Source of the DNA: Acidobacteriota bacterium | GTDB lineage: Bacteria; Acidobacteriota; Vicinamibacteria; Vicinamibacterales; JAKQTR01 | NCBI GenBank assembly: GCA_026393755.1 | Contig: JAPKZO010000029.1 | Coordinates: 80,490-144,489 of the forward strand | DNA length: 64,000 nt | Direction: 5' to 3' | Part shown: one piece after another, positions 1 through 8,934 of the stretch | How positions within the stretch are numbered: the stretch's first letter is position 1 | Layout: each line of letters begins with the position of its first letter | Notes under the pieces: generated by a model | What the model saw: the letters and a program-made list of their open reading frames with translations, nothing else | The model's database searches: none | What the model was told of the DNA's origin: nothing | Translations under genes and position numbers: made by a program

Positions 1-2
1 TG

Positions 3-1115
3 ATGGGGCTCGCCGGGGCTGATCCGGCCATCGCCTCCGGCGGCCAGGCCGCTGCCGTGGAGCCGTGCCGTGAGCCTCTTTCGGCGGTCTATCAGCGCGT
101 GTCGCCCAGCGTCGTCGCGATCTCGTCGTCCACCATCAACCCGTACGACATCGACCATCGTATCGAGCACGTGAGCGGATCGGGCGTCATCATCGACGCC
201 TCGGGCCTGATCCTCACCAACTCGCACGTGGTGTACGGACGGCAGTTGCTCACCGTCACCCTGGATGGCGGCGTCACCCTGCCTGCGCAGTTGGTCGGCG
301 CGGATCCTCAGTTTGACATCGCCCTGATCCGCATTCCCAAGCCCAACTCCGGCACGCTTCCCGTCACGGATCTGGCAGATTCAGAGCGCCTGCTGGTCGG
401 CGACGATGTGTACGCGATTGGCAACCCGCTGGGTCTCGAACAGACGCTGACGCGCGGAATCGTGTCGGCCGTGAATCGCATGTTGCCCGGATCGACCTGG
501 TCGCTGACCGAACCGCTCATCCAGACCGATGCCGCCATCAACCCCGGAAGTTCCGGTGGCCCACTCGTCGACCGTTGCGGCGCCCTGGTCGGAATCACGA
601 CGGCGAATCTGCCGGACGCTCAGAGCATCGGCTTCGCCGTGCCGGCCAATCTCATCAAGTCCGTCATTCCAAGTCTCCTGACCAACGGGCGAGTGATCAG
701 GCCGTGGTTCGGCGTCCAGGGGCAATTCGTCGTGCCGGTGCTCAAGGAACTGCTTCGCGTGCCATTGGTGGACGGGTTTCTCGTCGAAGTGGTCGAGCCT
801 GGCAGCCCGGCCGATCTGCAGGGACTGCATGGCGGCGAGTTCGAGTTGGTGATTACGGGACAGCCGCTCCTGCTGGGCGGTGACATCATTACCGTGGCGA
901 ATGGCATCCAACTCGACGAACCGCGGAAGCTCAGTCAGCTGCTGGGAACCCTCAAGGTGGGTTCGGCGCTCAGCCTGACCGTCGTCCGCGATGGAAAGCC
1001 ACGCCAGGTGGAATTGACGCTGGCCGAACGCCCACTGCTGCCTGGCGATATTTCCGCCAAGCGGACATCGGGGCCGGCCGGCCCATCACTGGTCCGATCG
1101 AGGCAGAAGTTCTAG
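3..1115 (+). CDS. HtrA/DegP-type trypsin-like serine protease with PDZ domain (5' end probably cut off)
   Basis: Periplasmic protein quality-control protease of the S1C (HtrA/DegP/DegQ) family. The catalytic triad is visible: His75 in LTNSHVV, Asp105 in FDIALIRI and Ser184 in NPGSSGGPL. The oxyanion region and the IGNPLG motif are also present. Residues about 238-348 form one C-terminal PDZ domain (VVEPGSPADLQGL, GGDIITVANG). There is no signal peptide; the ATG at base 3 starts with a short low-complexity stretch, so the true start and export signal are probably upstream of the window and this ATG may be internal. The stop codon lies in a CTAG shared with the stop of the convergent decarboxylase gene. 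The family call is secure; DegP, DegQ or DegS cannot be distinguished. Confidence 0.9.
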   Translation: MGLAGADPAIASGGQAAAVEPCREPLSAVYQRVSPSVVAISSSTINPYDIDHRIEHVSGSGVIIDASGLILTNSHVVYGRQLLTVTLDGGVTLPAQLVGADPQFDIALIRIPKPNSGTLPVTDLADSERLLVGDDVYAIGNPLGLEQTLTRGIVSAVNRMLPGSTWSLTEPLIQTDAAINPGSSGGPLVDRCGALVGITTANLPDAQSIGFAVPANLIKSVIPSLLTNGRVIRPWFGVQGQFVVPVLKELLRVPLVDGFLVEVVEPGSPADLQGLHGGEFELVITGQPLLLGGDIITVANGIQLDEPRKLSQLLGTLKVGSALSLTVVRDGKPRQVELTLAERPLLPGDISAKRTSGPAGPSLVRSRQKF

Positions 1116-2539
1116 CCACACAGCACGGCGGCTTCGGCGGCGATGTCCTCGACGCACGCGTCAATCTGCGCCTGGCGCGAGCGGAAACTGAGGACGCAGA
1201 CGCGCGCGAGATACCGGCCGTCGACAGAACATCCGGTGATCATCACGCGGCCCCGGACCGTGACGCGTTCCAGCAGCGCCCTGGTCGCGGCGTTCTCCTG
1301 CTCGAGTGAGGCGCCCGGCCACGAGAGATGGAACGCGAAGAGCGACAACTGCGGAGGCGCTACCATCACCACGCCGGGCAGGCGCGAGATGCGCTCGGCC
1401 GCCTGGACTGCGAGCGCCCGCTTCTCGGCAAGGGCCGCGCGGAACCGCTCGGCGCCATACAGTTTCAGGCAGAGCCACACCCTTAGTCCCGGGAATCCCC
1501 GCGACAACTCAGGCCCGTACTGGCTTGGGTCGTAGAACAGATCCGGGTCGGGCGTGCCGGGCAGATAGCCGGCCGATACGGCGTGTGCGCTGCGGAGCCA
1601 GGCGCCGTCGCGCACGAGGAGGGCGCCGATGCCGTAAGGCATGAACAGGCCCTTGTGCGGATCGAGCGTCAGCGAATCGGCCCGGGACAAGCCGCAGAGC
1701 AGCGGTCGAAGCGGCTCGCACATGTGGAAGAACGCGCCGTACGCCCCGTCGACGTGGTGCCACACGTGTTCGATGGCGCAGAGATCGGCAATTGCGTCGA
1801 GCGGGTCCACGGCCCCCGTATTCGTCGTGCCGGCCGAGGACGCCACCAGAAAGGGACGCAGGCCGCGCGCGCGGTCGTCCCGGATCGCGTGCTCGAGCGC
1901 GTCAATTCGCATGCGGAACGCGGCATCCACCGGGATCAGCCGAATCCGATCCGGCCTGATGCCAGCCAGCCGCGCCGCCTTCTCAATCGAGTGATGCGCG
2001 TGGGTGGACGTGTAAAGCACACCGCGCCGGATATCGTCACCAAGATCCCGTTCCCGCGCGCAGAGAATCGCGTTGAACCCCGCCATCGATCCGCCCGTCG
2101 TCAGCAGTCCTCGCGCGGTCTCCGGAAATCCCATCCACGCACGAAACCAGTCGAGCACGTTGGATTCGAGCTGGACCAGCACAGGCGCGGCAAGCCAGAC
2201 GCCGGTGTAGCGATTGGTCGCGGCACTGATGAAGTCGGCGAGCGCGGCCGGATACAGCCCGCCTCCCGGGATGAACGCCAGATAGCCCGGGCCCGGCGTG
2301 GTGAAGGACCGTGGAATCCAGTCGTTGAAGAGCGGGCCGAGCAGAGACCCCAAGTCGGATCCGTGTTCGGGCGCCGGTTCGCGCAGCGACAGACACAGGT
2401 CGGCCGCGTCCACGTTGCCACGTGACGGTTGTGAATGGAGGCTGGCCACGTGCGCCACGACGTGCGCAAGCGTCTCCTCGCCCATCTGCTGCATCTGCTC
2501 TGCGGTCAGCTCGAGGCTGGCCTGGTCTTCTATCGCCAT
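1112..2539 (-). CDS. Pyridoxal-phosphate-dependent decarboxylase (aromatic-L-amino-acid decarboxylase family)
   Basis: Group II PLP decarboxylase, related to aromatic amino acid, tyrosine and glutamate decarboxylases; it removes the alpha-carboxylate of an amino acid to give an amine. The PLP lysine is in LDPHKGLFMPYG (Lys296) and the cofactor-contacting Asp in HVDGAYGAFF (about residue 264). TTGGSMAGFNAI is the glycine/serine phosphate-binding stretch. The open frame runs further upstream, but the ATG at 2539 has an AGAGG ribosome site 7 bases away, giving 475 aa, the family length. The gene is monocistronic and convergent with the HtrA gene, overlapping it by four bases. Substrate cannot be read from sequence. 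Confidence 0.88.
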   Translation of the reverse strand: MAIEDQASLELTAEQMQQMGEETLAHVVAHVASLHSQPSRGNVDAADLCLSLREPAPEHGSDLGSLLGPLFNDWIPRSFTTPGPGYLAFIPGGGLYPAALADFISAATNRYTGVWLAAPVLVQLESNVLDWFRAWMGFPETARGLLTTGGSMAGFNAILCARERDLGDDIRRGVLYTSTHAHHSIEKAARLAGIRPDRIRLIPVDAAFRMRIDALEHAIRDDRARGLRPFLVASSAGTTNTGAVDPLDAIADLCAIEHVWHHVDGAYGAFFHMCEPLRPLLCGLSRADSLTLDPHKGLFMPYGIGALLVRDGAWLRSAHAVSAGYLPGTPDPDLFYDPSQYGPELSRGFPGLRVWLCLKLYGAERFRAALAEKRALAVQAAERISRLPGVVMVAPPQLSLFAFHLSWPGASLEQENAATRALLERVTVRGRVMITGCSVDGRYLARVCVLSFRSRQAQIDACVEDIAAEAAVLCG

Positions 2540-2862
2540 CTGCATGCCTCTTGGAATCCACCCAGTGTATCTGTGTAGGTGCATCGCCTTCCAGTTGTTC
2601 GGAAGTCCACCTGTTCCGCCGGGGTGCAATTCGTCGCGCCAGGGAGGGCACGGCATGCCGTGCCCCTACGGACACGCGAATCTCGTAGCCCCCCCGTGGT
2701 GGCTTCGGTGTGGGAACAGGAAGCGACCCGCCGGTATCGGATGCGTGTCGACCGGCTACAATGGAGTCTTGAGAGAGGGCTTCACGGCCTGGTGACGGCG
2801 GCCAGATCCGGGCGCCGGAACACGTGCTGAAACCGGTTGTTGTTACGGAAGGAGGCCCGCCG
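2540..2862. promoter_or_regulatory. Divergent intergenic region between the decarboxylase and metallo-beta-lactamase genes
   Basis: About 320 bases without a convincing gene. It holds the perfect 20-base palindrome at 2646-2665 and a TACAAT (2757-2762) that could be a -10 element for the rightward metallo-beta-lactamase gene, about 100 bases before its start; I see no convincing -35. The decarboxylase ribosome site is at the left edge and a GGAAGGAGG ribosome site at the right edge. The short frames here are not supported by coding features. Confidence 0.4.
2646..2665. repeat. Perfect 20-bp palindrome, REP-like
   Basis: GGGCACGGCATGCCGTGCCC is self-complementary over all 20 bases and is followed by CTACG. 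It would form a very stable hairpin in RNA or cruciform DNA. Its form resembles the palindromes of dispersed REP-type extragenic repeats. Only one copy is in the window, so the repeat status is inferred from form, not shown. It lies between divergent genes, where a transcription terminator role is unlikely. Confidence 0.55.
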
Positions 2863-3789
2863 ATGTCCCTGAATCGTCGTCAGTTCCTGACGTCCTCGTC
2901 GCTGGCGCTCGCCGCCTCGACGCTCAATGTCCGCCGGTTGTTTGCGCAAGCCACGCAAGCGGCGCCACAGACGGCGTTCACCGCCCTCCGCGGCACGGTG
3001 GGCTTCTTCACCGGCCAGGGCGGCACGATTGGTTACCACATCTCCAAGGACGGCGTGGTGGTCATCGATGCCCAGATGCCGGCCACCGCGAAGATCTGCC
3101 TTGATGGCATCAAAGAGCGCAGCGGCGGCAGGATCATCGATTACCTGGTCAACACCCATCACCACGGCGACCACACCGGCGGCAACCCCGTCTTCAGGCC
3201 GGCGGTGAAGAAGATCCTCGCGCACGTCAACGAGCCGAGACTGCAGCGCGAGGCCGCGGCGCGTGCCGCTGCGGCCAGGCCGGATGCGCCGGCGCCGGAG
3301 ATCGTCGTGGCCGATACGACCTACACGACGACGTGGCGCGAGACCGTCGGCGCCGACACGATGGCGCTCAAGTACTACGGACCGGCGCACACCAGCGGCG
3401 ATTCCGTCGTGACCTTCGAGAAGGCGAACGTCGTCCACATGGGCGATCTGGTCTTCAATCGGAGCCACCCGTACATCGACAAGCCCGCCGGCGCGTCGAT
3501 CGCCAGCTGGACGAAGATCCTTGATGTCGTTGCCGCCGATCACGCCGCCGACACTATCTACATCTTCGGCCACGCGAATCCGAAGTTCCAGGTAACCGGC
3601 AGCAAGGCGGACCTCGCCTACATGCGGGACTACCTGGGCGCCCTGCTCGAGTTCGTCCGAGGTGAGATCAAGGCCGGCAGGACGCGGGACGCGATCCTTG
3701 GGATTTCAGATCCGCTGAAGGGCTTCCCGGATCACGGCCCGCTGATCCCGCGCGTGCTGACCGCCGCATACGAGGAACTGGCTCAGTAA
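2863..3789 (+). CDS. Tat-exported metallo-beta-lactamase-fold hydrolase
   Basis: MBL-fold metallohydrolase. The zinc motif HxHxDH is in NTHHHGDHTGG (His99-His104, with His100 to Asp103), followed by GPAHTSGDSVV, HMGDLVFN (bridging Asp) and FGHANPKF (last His). The first 30 residues form a twin-arginine signal (MSLNRRQFLTSSSLALAAS), so the folded enzyme is probably exported by Tat. I chose the ATG at 2863 because it follows a strong GGAGG site and places the signal at the very N terminus; the frame also has an ATG 13 codons earlier. 308 aa. Related proteins include subclass B3-like lactamases and SoxH/quinoprotein relay-like hydrolases; substrate unknown. Its stop overlaps the convergent BNR gene by seven bases. 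Confidence 0.88.
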   Translation: MSLNRRQFLTSSSLALAASTLNVRRLFAQATQAAPQTAFTALRGTVGFFTGQGGTIGYHISKDGVVVIDAQMPATAKICLDGIKERSGGRIIDYLVNTHHHGDHTGGNPVFRPAVKKILAHVNEPRLQREAAARAAAARPDAPAPEIVVADTTYTTTWRETVGADTMALKYYGPAHTSGDSVVTFEKANVVHMGDLVFNRSHPYIDKPAGASIASWTKILDVVAADHAADTIYIFGHANPKFQVTGSKADLAYMRDYLGALLEFVRGEIKAGRTRDAILGISDPLKGFPDHGPLIPRVLTAAYEELAQ

Positions 3790-6701
3790 ACCTTGTCGAA
3801 CCAGACGTCCTCGAGGATGTTCGCCTTCCGCGTCATCGTCTTGCCGCCGGCGGTGACGCTGATGACGTACTCGCCGGCGTCGGCCGGAACGTTGCCGCCA
3901 AACGTCGCATAGGCCAGCGGAGTCTGTTGCCCGCCCCGCCCGCCACCGAGGCCGCCAGCGCCCGCCCCGCCGCCGCGCCCGCCACGGCCGCCGGCTGATG
4001 CGGTCACCCCTGGCGCCGTCGCCAGCGTTCCGCGCATATTCCATAGCACCTGGTTGATGCCAGCCGCATTCGGGCCTTTGGTTTCTGCCAGCACCCACGA
4101 ACCCTGCATCACCTTGACCACGACGTCACCCTGGGCCGGGCCCTTGAGGTAGTAGTTGATCAGGATGCCGTTCGGCGCGCTCTGTCCGGCGTAGTTGATC
4201 GACGCCGACACGTTCTCGCGACGCGTCACCCATTTCACTTTCGACGTCACGTCGAACAGGTAGAAGTCCTGGCCAAGGACCGCGCCACTCATCTCCTCGA
4301 GTGCCGAGATGTCGGTGATGAAGATTCCGCGGCCATGGGTGGCGACGATCAGTTCGTGCTCGCGCGGGTGGACCTGGAGATCGTGCACCGGCTGGGTCGG
4401 CATGCCGTTCTTGAGCTCCGTCCAGTTCTTGCCGCCGTCAAGGCTGACGTAGACACCCCAGTCCACGCCCACAAACAGCAGATTCGGGTTGTACGGATCC
4501 TCGCGAACGACGTTGACTGACCTGGCGGGCAGGTTGCCCGTGACCGATGCCCACGTGGCGCCGAAATCGGTCGTCTTGTAGAGAAAAGCTCTGAAATCGT
4601 CATTGCGGAGGCCGGTGTAGCTTACGTACGCCGTGCCCGGCGCATGCCGCGACGCGATGACGCGGCTCACGTAGTACCCGGGGTTGCCGGCGATCTTGTC
4701 GTTCAGCTTCGTCCAGTTCTTGCCGCCGTCCTTGCTCACCCACACGTTCCCATCGTCGGTGCCGACATAGAGCAGGTCACGCACGAGGGCGGATTCGTCG
4801 ATGGACGTGATGGTCTGGTACTGAATGTTGCCGTCGCCGCCCTTGCCGACTGCCGGGGGCGGGGGCACGATGAGCTTCGTCTTGTCGTTGTTCGAGAGAT
4901 CGGGGCTGACGACCGTCCAGGTGTCACCGCGGTTCGTGGATTTCAGCAGGACGTTCGCCCCGTGGTAGACCGTCGCCGGATCGTGCGGCGACAGCAGGAT
5001 CGGCGCCGTCCACGCGTAACGGAGCGTGTTGTCGGCGTAGCGGATGCCCTTCGACTCGCCCGTGTAGAGATCGACCCTCGAGATCGATCCCTGCTGTGAT
5101 TCGTTGTAGAGGAACCTGTTGTTCGCGTCGGTCACGTTGTACATACCGTCGCCGCCGCCCACCGTCTGCCAGTCCTCGAACACAATGCGGCCGCCGCTGC
5201 GCTTGGTGCTCGGCCCCCGGACCGAGCCGTTGTCCTGCAGGCCGCCGGCGACGTTGTAGGGCATCTGATAGTCGAATCCCACCTGGTAGAACTGCGCCAG
5301 CGGCAGTTCGTCCGGGTGATACCAGTTCTTGCCGCCGTCGTACGTGATGCCCATGCCGTGGTCGTACCCGAGCAGCATGTGGTTTGAGTTGGCCGGATCG
5401 ATCCACATCGCGTGGTTGTCGCCGCCAAACCGGAAGGGCGATGTCCACGTCTTGCCGCCGTCTTTCGATTCGAGCACGCCGACCGTCAGCACGTAGACAT
5501 GACCTGCGTCGTTCGGATCGACGCGGATCTGCATGTAGTAGTAGCCGGGACCGCCGCCGATTGACACGTTGGTGCCGGCGGCCGCGGCGGGTGCGGCCGC
5601 GCCCCCCCGGCCCTGCCGCGCAGGTTGCGGCGGCTGCTGGGCCTGGGCGTCGCCAGGAGCCTGGGCGACCGCGGTGGGCATCGCCCCGCGTCCGGACGCG
5701 AGCTTCTCGTTCACCTTCTTCCACGTCTTCCCGCCGTCATCCGAGCGGTACACCTCTTCGCCGATCATTCCGTCGCTCGACTTGCCCGCGCGCAGCTCGG
5801 CCAAACGGTCCGCATCCGACATGCCGGGCTTGTTGCCGTTCTCGATGTTCGCGTAAAGGATGAGGGGGTTCTTCTTGTAGATGTCGATGCCAATCCGGCC
5901 GAGCATGCCGCCCGGCAGCCCGCCCGCGAGCTTTGTCCACGTCTTGCCGGCATCCACCGTCTTGTAGATGCCGCCGCCGGGACCCGCGAGGTTGAACGTC
6001 CACGGCTTGCGCTCCTTGTCGTAGGTTGCCGCGTAGAGGATCCTGGAGTTGACCGGATCCATGGCGAGGTCAGCCGCACCGACCATCCGGCCGTCGGCCT
6101 TCACTTCGAGCGACCTGGTCCACGTCTTGCCGCCGTCGATCGTCTTGTAGACGCCGCGTTCGTCGTTCTGTGAATACAGGGCGCCAAGCGCCGCGACGTA
6201 CACGATGTTCGGGTCCTTCGGGTCGACGAGCACACGACCGATGTGCTGGGAGTTCTTGAGGCCCATGTTCACCCACGTCTTGCCGGCGTCAATCGACTTG
6301 TAGATGCCATCACCCCAGTAGGTGCTGCGCGATGACGTATGCTCGCCCGTGCCGACCCACACGATCTTTGGATCTGACGCGGAGACGGCGATGTCGCCAA
6401 TCGAGATCACCGCCTCGTTGTCGAAGATCGGTTCCCAACTCGTGCCGTTGTTGACCGATTTCCACAGGCCTCCCGACCCGGTGGCGGCGTAGATGGTCCA
6501 CGGTTCCTTTTCGGGAACGGCAAAGTCCACGAAGCGGCCGCTCTGCCGTGAAGGCCCGATGGAGCGGAACTTGAACGTCTTCGCGAGATCGGGAGAGAGC
6601 GCCTGGGCGCCGAGATCGATAGATACGACCGTCAGCAGCAGCGCCAGGACGCCGACCGCGGCGAGCAACCTGGCAAGAGGACGAGGACGACACATGCGCA
6701 T
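3783..6701 (-). CDS. Large secreted BNR/Asp-box (VPS10/sortilin-like) repeat protein
   Basis: A 972-aa exported beta-propeller protein of the type often annotated as 'glycosyl hydrolase' or 'exo-alpha-sialidase' in Acidobacteriota. It has an N-terminal signal peptide (hydrophobic core at about residues 10-28, ending near GAQA) and more than ten Asp-box motifs of the form SxDGGKTW spread over two propeller-like blocks, as in the VPS10 domain of sortilins. The C-terminal 150 residues look like a beta-sandwich with an RG/GG-rich loop; a second Gly/Ala/Arg-rich insert separates the propeller blocks. Sialidase catalytic residues are not evident, so a binding or structural role is as likely as hydrolysis. 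The start at 6701 has AAAGGAG 7 bases upstream; the frame stays open far upstream without coding signs. Divergent from the sigma factor gene. Confidence 0.85.
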   Translation of the reverse strand: MRMCRPRPLARLLAAVGVLALLLTVVSIDLGAQALSPDLAKTFKFRSIGPSRQSGRFVDFAVPEKEPWTIYAATGSGGLWKSVNNGTSWEPIFDNEAVISIGDIAVSASDPKIVWVGTGEHTSSRSTYWGDGIYKSIDAGKTWVNMGLKNSQHIGRVLVDPKDPNIVYVAALGALYSQNDERGVYKTIDGGKTWTRSLEVKADGRMVGAADLAMDPVNSRILYAATYDKERKPWTFNLAGPGGGIYKTVDAGKTWTKLAGGLPGGMLGRIGIDIYKKNPLILYANIENGNKPGMSDADRLAELRAGKSSDGMIGEEVYRSDDGGKTWKKVNEKLASGRGAMPTAVAQAPGDAQAQQPPQPARQGRGGAAAPAAAAGTNVSIGGGPGYYYMQIRVDPNDAGHVYVLTVGVLESKDGGKTWTSPFRFGGDNHAMWIDPANSNHMLLGYDHGMGITYDGGKNWYHPDELPLAQFYQVGFDYQMPYNVAGGLQDNGSVRGPSTKRSGGRIVFEDWQTVGGGDGMYNVTDANNRFLYNESQQGSISRVDLYTGESKGIRYADNTLRYAWTAPILLSPHDPATVYHGANVLLKSTNRGDTWTVVSPDLSNNDKTKLIVPPPPAVGKGGDGNIQYQTITSIDESALVRDLLYVGTDDGNVWVSKDGGKNWTKLNDKIAGNPGYYVSRVIASRHAPGTAYVSYTGLRNDDFRAFLYKTTDFGATWASVTGNLPARSVNVVREDPYNPNLLFVGVDWGVYVSLDGGKNWTELKNGMPTQPVHDLQVHPREHELIVATHGRGIFITDISALEEMSGAVLGQDFYLFDVTSKVKWVTRRENVSASINYAGQSAPNGILINYYLKGPAQGDVVVKVMQGSWVLAETKGPNAAGINQVLWNMRGTLATAPGVTASAGGRGGRGGGAGAGGLGGGRGGQQTPLAYATFGGNVPADAGEYVISVTAGGKTMTRKANILEDVWFDKVY

Positions 6702-6845
6702 ACGATCACTCCTTTGCGGGAACCAGACAGCCGACGGACACGTCGGGATGAATCGATGCAGGCAATCCGCCAAACAGTATCGAGGGGCAGCCGCTACGTC
6801 AATACTCAATCGGGACGCCGGCGGGGTGTAGGATGATCGCGGCGC
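6702..6845. promoter_or_regulatory. Divergent promoter region between BNR protein and sigma factor genes
   Basis: 144 bases carry the start signals of both divergent genes. On the plus strand TAGGAT (6829-6834) sits 11 bases before the sigma-factor ATG and could be a -10 element giving a very short leader. The leftward gene has AAAGGAG. A shared regulator, for example the sigma factor itself, is plausible but not shown. Confidence 0.35.
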
Positions 6846-7721
6846 ATGACGATGACGACCAGATCCACCCCGCCCGACGTTTCCATCGATACCGGAACGG
6901 TCCGGCGTCTGCACCAGATCGCGCAGGCGGACCGATGGGCGATCACCGAGCAGGAGTTTGCCGCATGTCTCTCCCGAAGCGCGTGTCAGCGCTTTCGAGG
7001 CTACTCTCCGTCGGCGCGTGAGGTCGAACAGTACCTCGAGTCGCTGAAACTCGAGGATCTGGCACTCGCCTGCGGCTGCGTCCGCGGCAACGCGGTCGCC
7101 TGGGAGCACTTCGTCGCCGAGTTTCGCCCTGTTCTCCTTCGTGCCGCCCGTCAGGTGGCTCCGCCGGACACGGCCCGCGAGCTGTCCGATTCCCTCTACG
7201 CCGACCTGTTTGGGATCCAGGAGCGCGACGGATCCCGCCGGTCGTTGTTCGAGTACTTTTATGGCCGAAGCTCGCTGGCCGGATGGCTGCGGGCGGTCCT
7301 CGCGCAGCGAATGGTCGATCATCATCGGGCCACGCGGCGTTTCGAACCGCTGCCCGAACGGGACGGGTTTGCGCAGCCGGCAGCCGATGTCCTTCCGCCA
7401 GACGTCGATCGGGCCCGCTACCAGCCAGTCGTCCGGGCGGCGCTGCTTGCGGCGCTGGCGGCCTTGGATGCGCGTGCCCGGCTGAGACTCTCGCTCTACT
7501 ACGCGCAGGAACTGACGATGGCCGCGGCTGGACGCCTGCTCCGTGAATCGGAAGCGACCGTGTCGCGCAAACTGGAACGGACGCGCCGTGACCTGCGGGC
7601 GGCCGTCGAACGGCGGCTCCGTGAAGTCGACCGGCTCTCAGACGCGCAGGTAGCCGCTTGCTTCGACTGCGCACGGACGGATCAGGCGTTCGATCTGGGG
7701 CAGGCGCTTCCGCCGGCATGA
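6846..7721 (+). CDS. RNA polymerase sigma factor, ECF-like
   Basis: 291-aa protein with the arrangement of an extracytoplasmic-function sigma factor. Residues about 78-155 resemble region 2 (helical, with WLRAVLAQRMVDHHR at its end) and residues about 195-260 a helix-turn-helix region 4 (LDARARLRLSLYYAQELTMAAAGRLLRESEATVSRKLERTRRDLR). It is longer than a typical ECF factor (about 190 aa) because of an extra N-terminal segment of about 75 residues. The next gene, 68 bases downstream on the same strand, is a zinc-finger anti-sigma factor, which supports the assignment. The start is the first ATG of two close candidates (6846, 6852); no clear ribosome site is present, only AGGA 12 bases upstream. 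Confidence 0.75.
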   Translation: MTMTTRSTPPDVSIDTGTVRRLHQIAQADRWAITEQEFAACLSRSACQRFRGYSPSAREVEQYLESLKLEDLALACGCVRGNAVAWEHFVAEFRPVLLRAARQVAPPDTARELSDSLYADLFGIQERDGSRRSLFEYFYGRSSLAGWLRAVLAQRMVDHHRATRRFEPLPERDGFAQPAADVLPPDVDRARYQPVVRAALLAALAALDARARLRLSLYYAQELTMAAAGRLLRESEATVSRKLERTRRDLRAAVERRLREVDRLSDAQVAACFDCARTDQAFDLGQALPPA

Positions 7722-7789
7722 CGCCTTCGTGTTGCGGAGCCGGTGCAAGAAATCGAGCTGGATTCGTTCTTCTAGAGGGGAGGCCACAC

Positions 7790-8848
7790 GTGAGCACGGA
7801 ACGTCAGCGGGATGCCGAGACGGACCGGCTGCTGCGCGCCACGCTGCAGCCGGGTGTGGATGCGGAGGCGTGCCCCGGTGCCGACATGCTTGCTGCATAC
7901 GCGGAGGGCTCGCTCTCGGCCAGCGAACGCGACAATCTCGATGTCCACTTTTCGGACTGCCACCGCTGCCAGGAAGCGCTGGCGTTCATCGCCCGTGCGT
8001 GGCCGGAACCCGCCGTCGCACAAGCGATGGCATCGAAACGCTGGTGGTCGCTGCCCATGCGGTGGCTCGTTCCCGTCTCGGTCGCGGCGATGGTCGTGAT
8101 GTACGTGGCCGTCCGTCCGGTGATTGCGCCGTACTTCCCCTCGAGCGTCCCGCCTTCGGGCGCAGACCAGTCTCCCGCCCCGGAGCACGTGATGGCGGAC
8201 ATCCGACTGCCGGAAGGCGGATCGATCAAGACGGAACCGGACGCCAGTAGGGAGTGGCGCGGCACTCCGCCACGAGAATCTGGAGCCGCGAGCGCGGATC
8301 GTGCGACAAGAGAGGTCGCGAGCGTGTCCGGACGTCGTGCGACCGCGGGAAACGAGGCACGCCTCGATGCGCCTCCGCCTGCGGGTCTCGCCGCGGCCCC
8401 GGCGGCGCTTCCGGCTCCCGTCCCGGCGGCCGCCCGTGCCGAGGCCGCAGGCGCGTCCCGACAGCAACTCGCGATGAAGGTGTCCGCCCCGGTGCTGCGA
8501 GATATCGCGTCTCCGGACGGTTCCGCCACATGGCGCATCGAGCCGGGTAATCGCGTTTTCCGGTCGACCGATCACGGGACGACGTGGCAGGCACAATCGA
8601 CCGGTGTGCTGGCGGATCTTCTTGCGGGCTCTGCGGCGTCTGCCACCGTCTGCTGGATTGTTGGCCGCAATGCCTCCGTCATCGTCACGACCGACGGCGC
8701 GCGATGGACGCCACGCCCATTTCCCGAGCGCGTCGATCTGGTCGCGGTGGAGGCTACTGACGGCCGCTCGGCGATCGTAACCGCGCGCGACGGCCGCCGC
8801 TTTGTCACCCTGGATGGCGGCATCACCTGGTCGGCAGGACGAAACTGA
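7790..8848 (+). CDS. Membrane anti-sigma factor (zf-HC2) with extracytoplasmic BNR/Ycf48-like domain
   Basis: Probable regulator of the preceding sigma factor. The cytoplasmic N-terminal part has the zinc anti-sigma motif HxxxCxxC (His53, Cys57, Cys60). One transmembrane helix follows (about residues 85-105, RWLVPVSVAAMVVMYVAV), then a long Ala/Pro-rich linker. Last comes a C-terminal domain of about 115 residues with two Asp-box-like turns (STDHGTTWQAQ and TLDGGITWSAG) as in Ycf48/HCF136-type propellers. I chose the GTG at 7790 because GAGGGGAGG lies 6 bases upstream and the zinc motif then sits near the N terminus; the frame extends upstream without sense. 352 aa. A BNR-type sensor on an anti-sigma factor next to a secreted BNR protein is notable. 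Confidence 0.78.
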   Translation: MSTERQRDAETDRLLRATLQPGVDAEACPGADMLAAYAEGSLSASERDNLDVHFSDCHRCQEALAFIARAWPEPAVAQAMASKRWWSLPMRWLVPVSVAAMVVMYVAVRPVIAPYFPSSVPPSGADQSPAPEHVMADIRLPEGGSIKTEPDASREWRGTPPRESGAASADRATREVASVSGRRATAGNEARLDAPPPAGLAAAPAALPAPVPAAARAEAAGASRQQLAMKVSAPVLRDIASPDGSATWRIEPGNRVFRSTDHGTTWQAQSTGVLADLLAGSAASATVCWIVGRNASVIVTTDGARWTPRPFPERVDLVAVEATDGRSAIVTARDGRRFVTLDGGITWSAGRN

Positions 8849-8934
8849 ATGGGAGTACGGTGTGGTGGAAATCCAGCCTGACAGCTTTCTGTTCTACACT
8901 ATCGACGAGACAGACCCCCGCGAGGTGATCAGAT

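Noticed and set aside
6702-7325. Upstream extension of the BNR protein frame
   Set aside because: It would run antisense through the sigma-factor gene; the signal peptide and AAAGGAG site fix the start at 6701.
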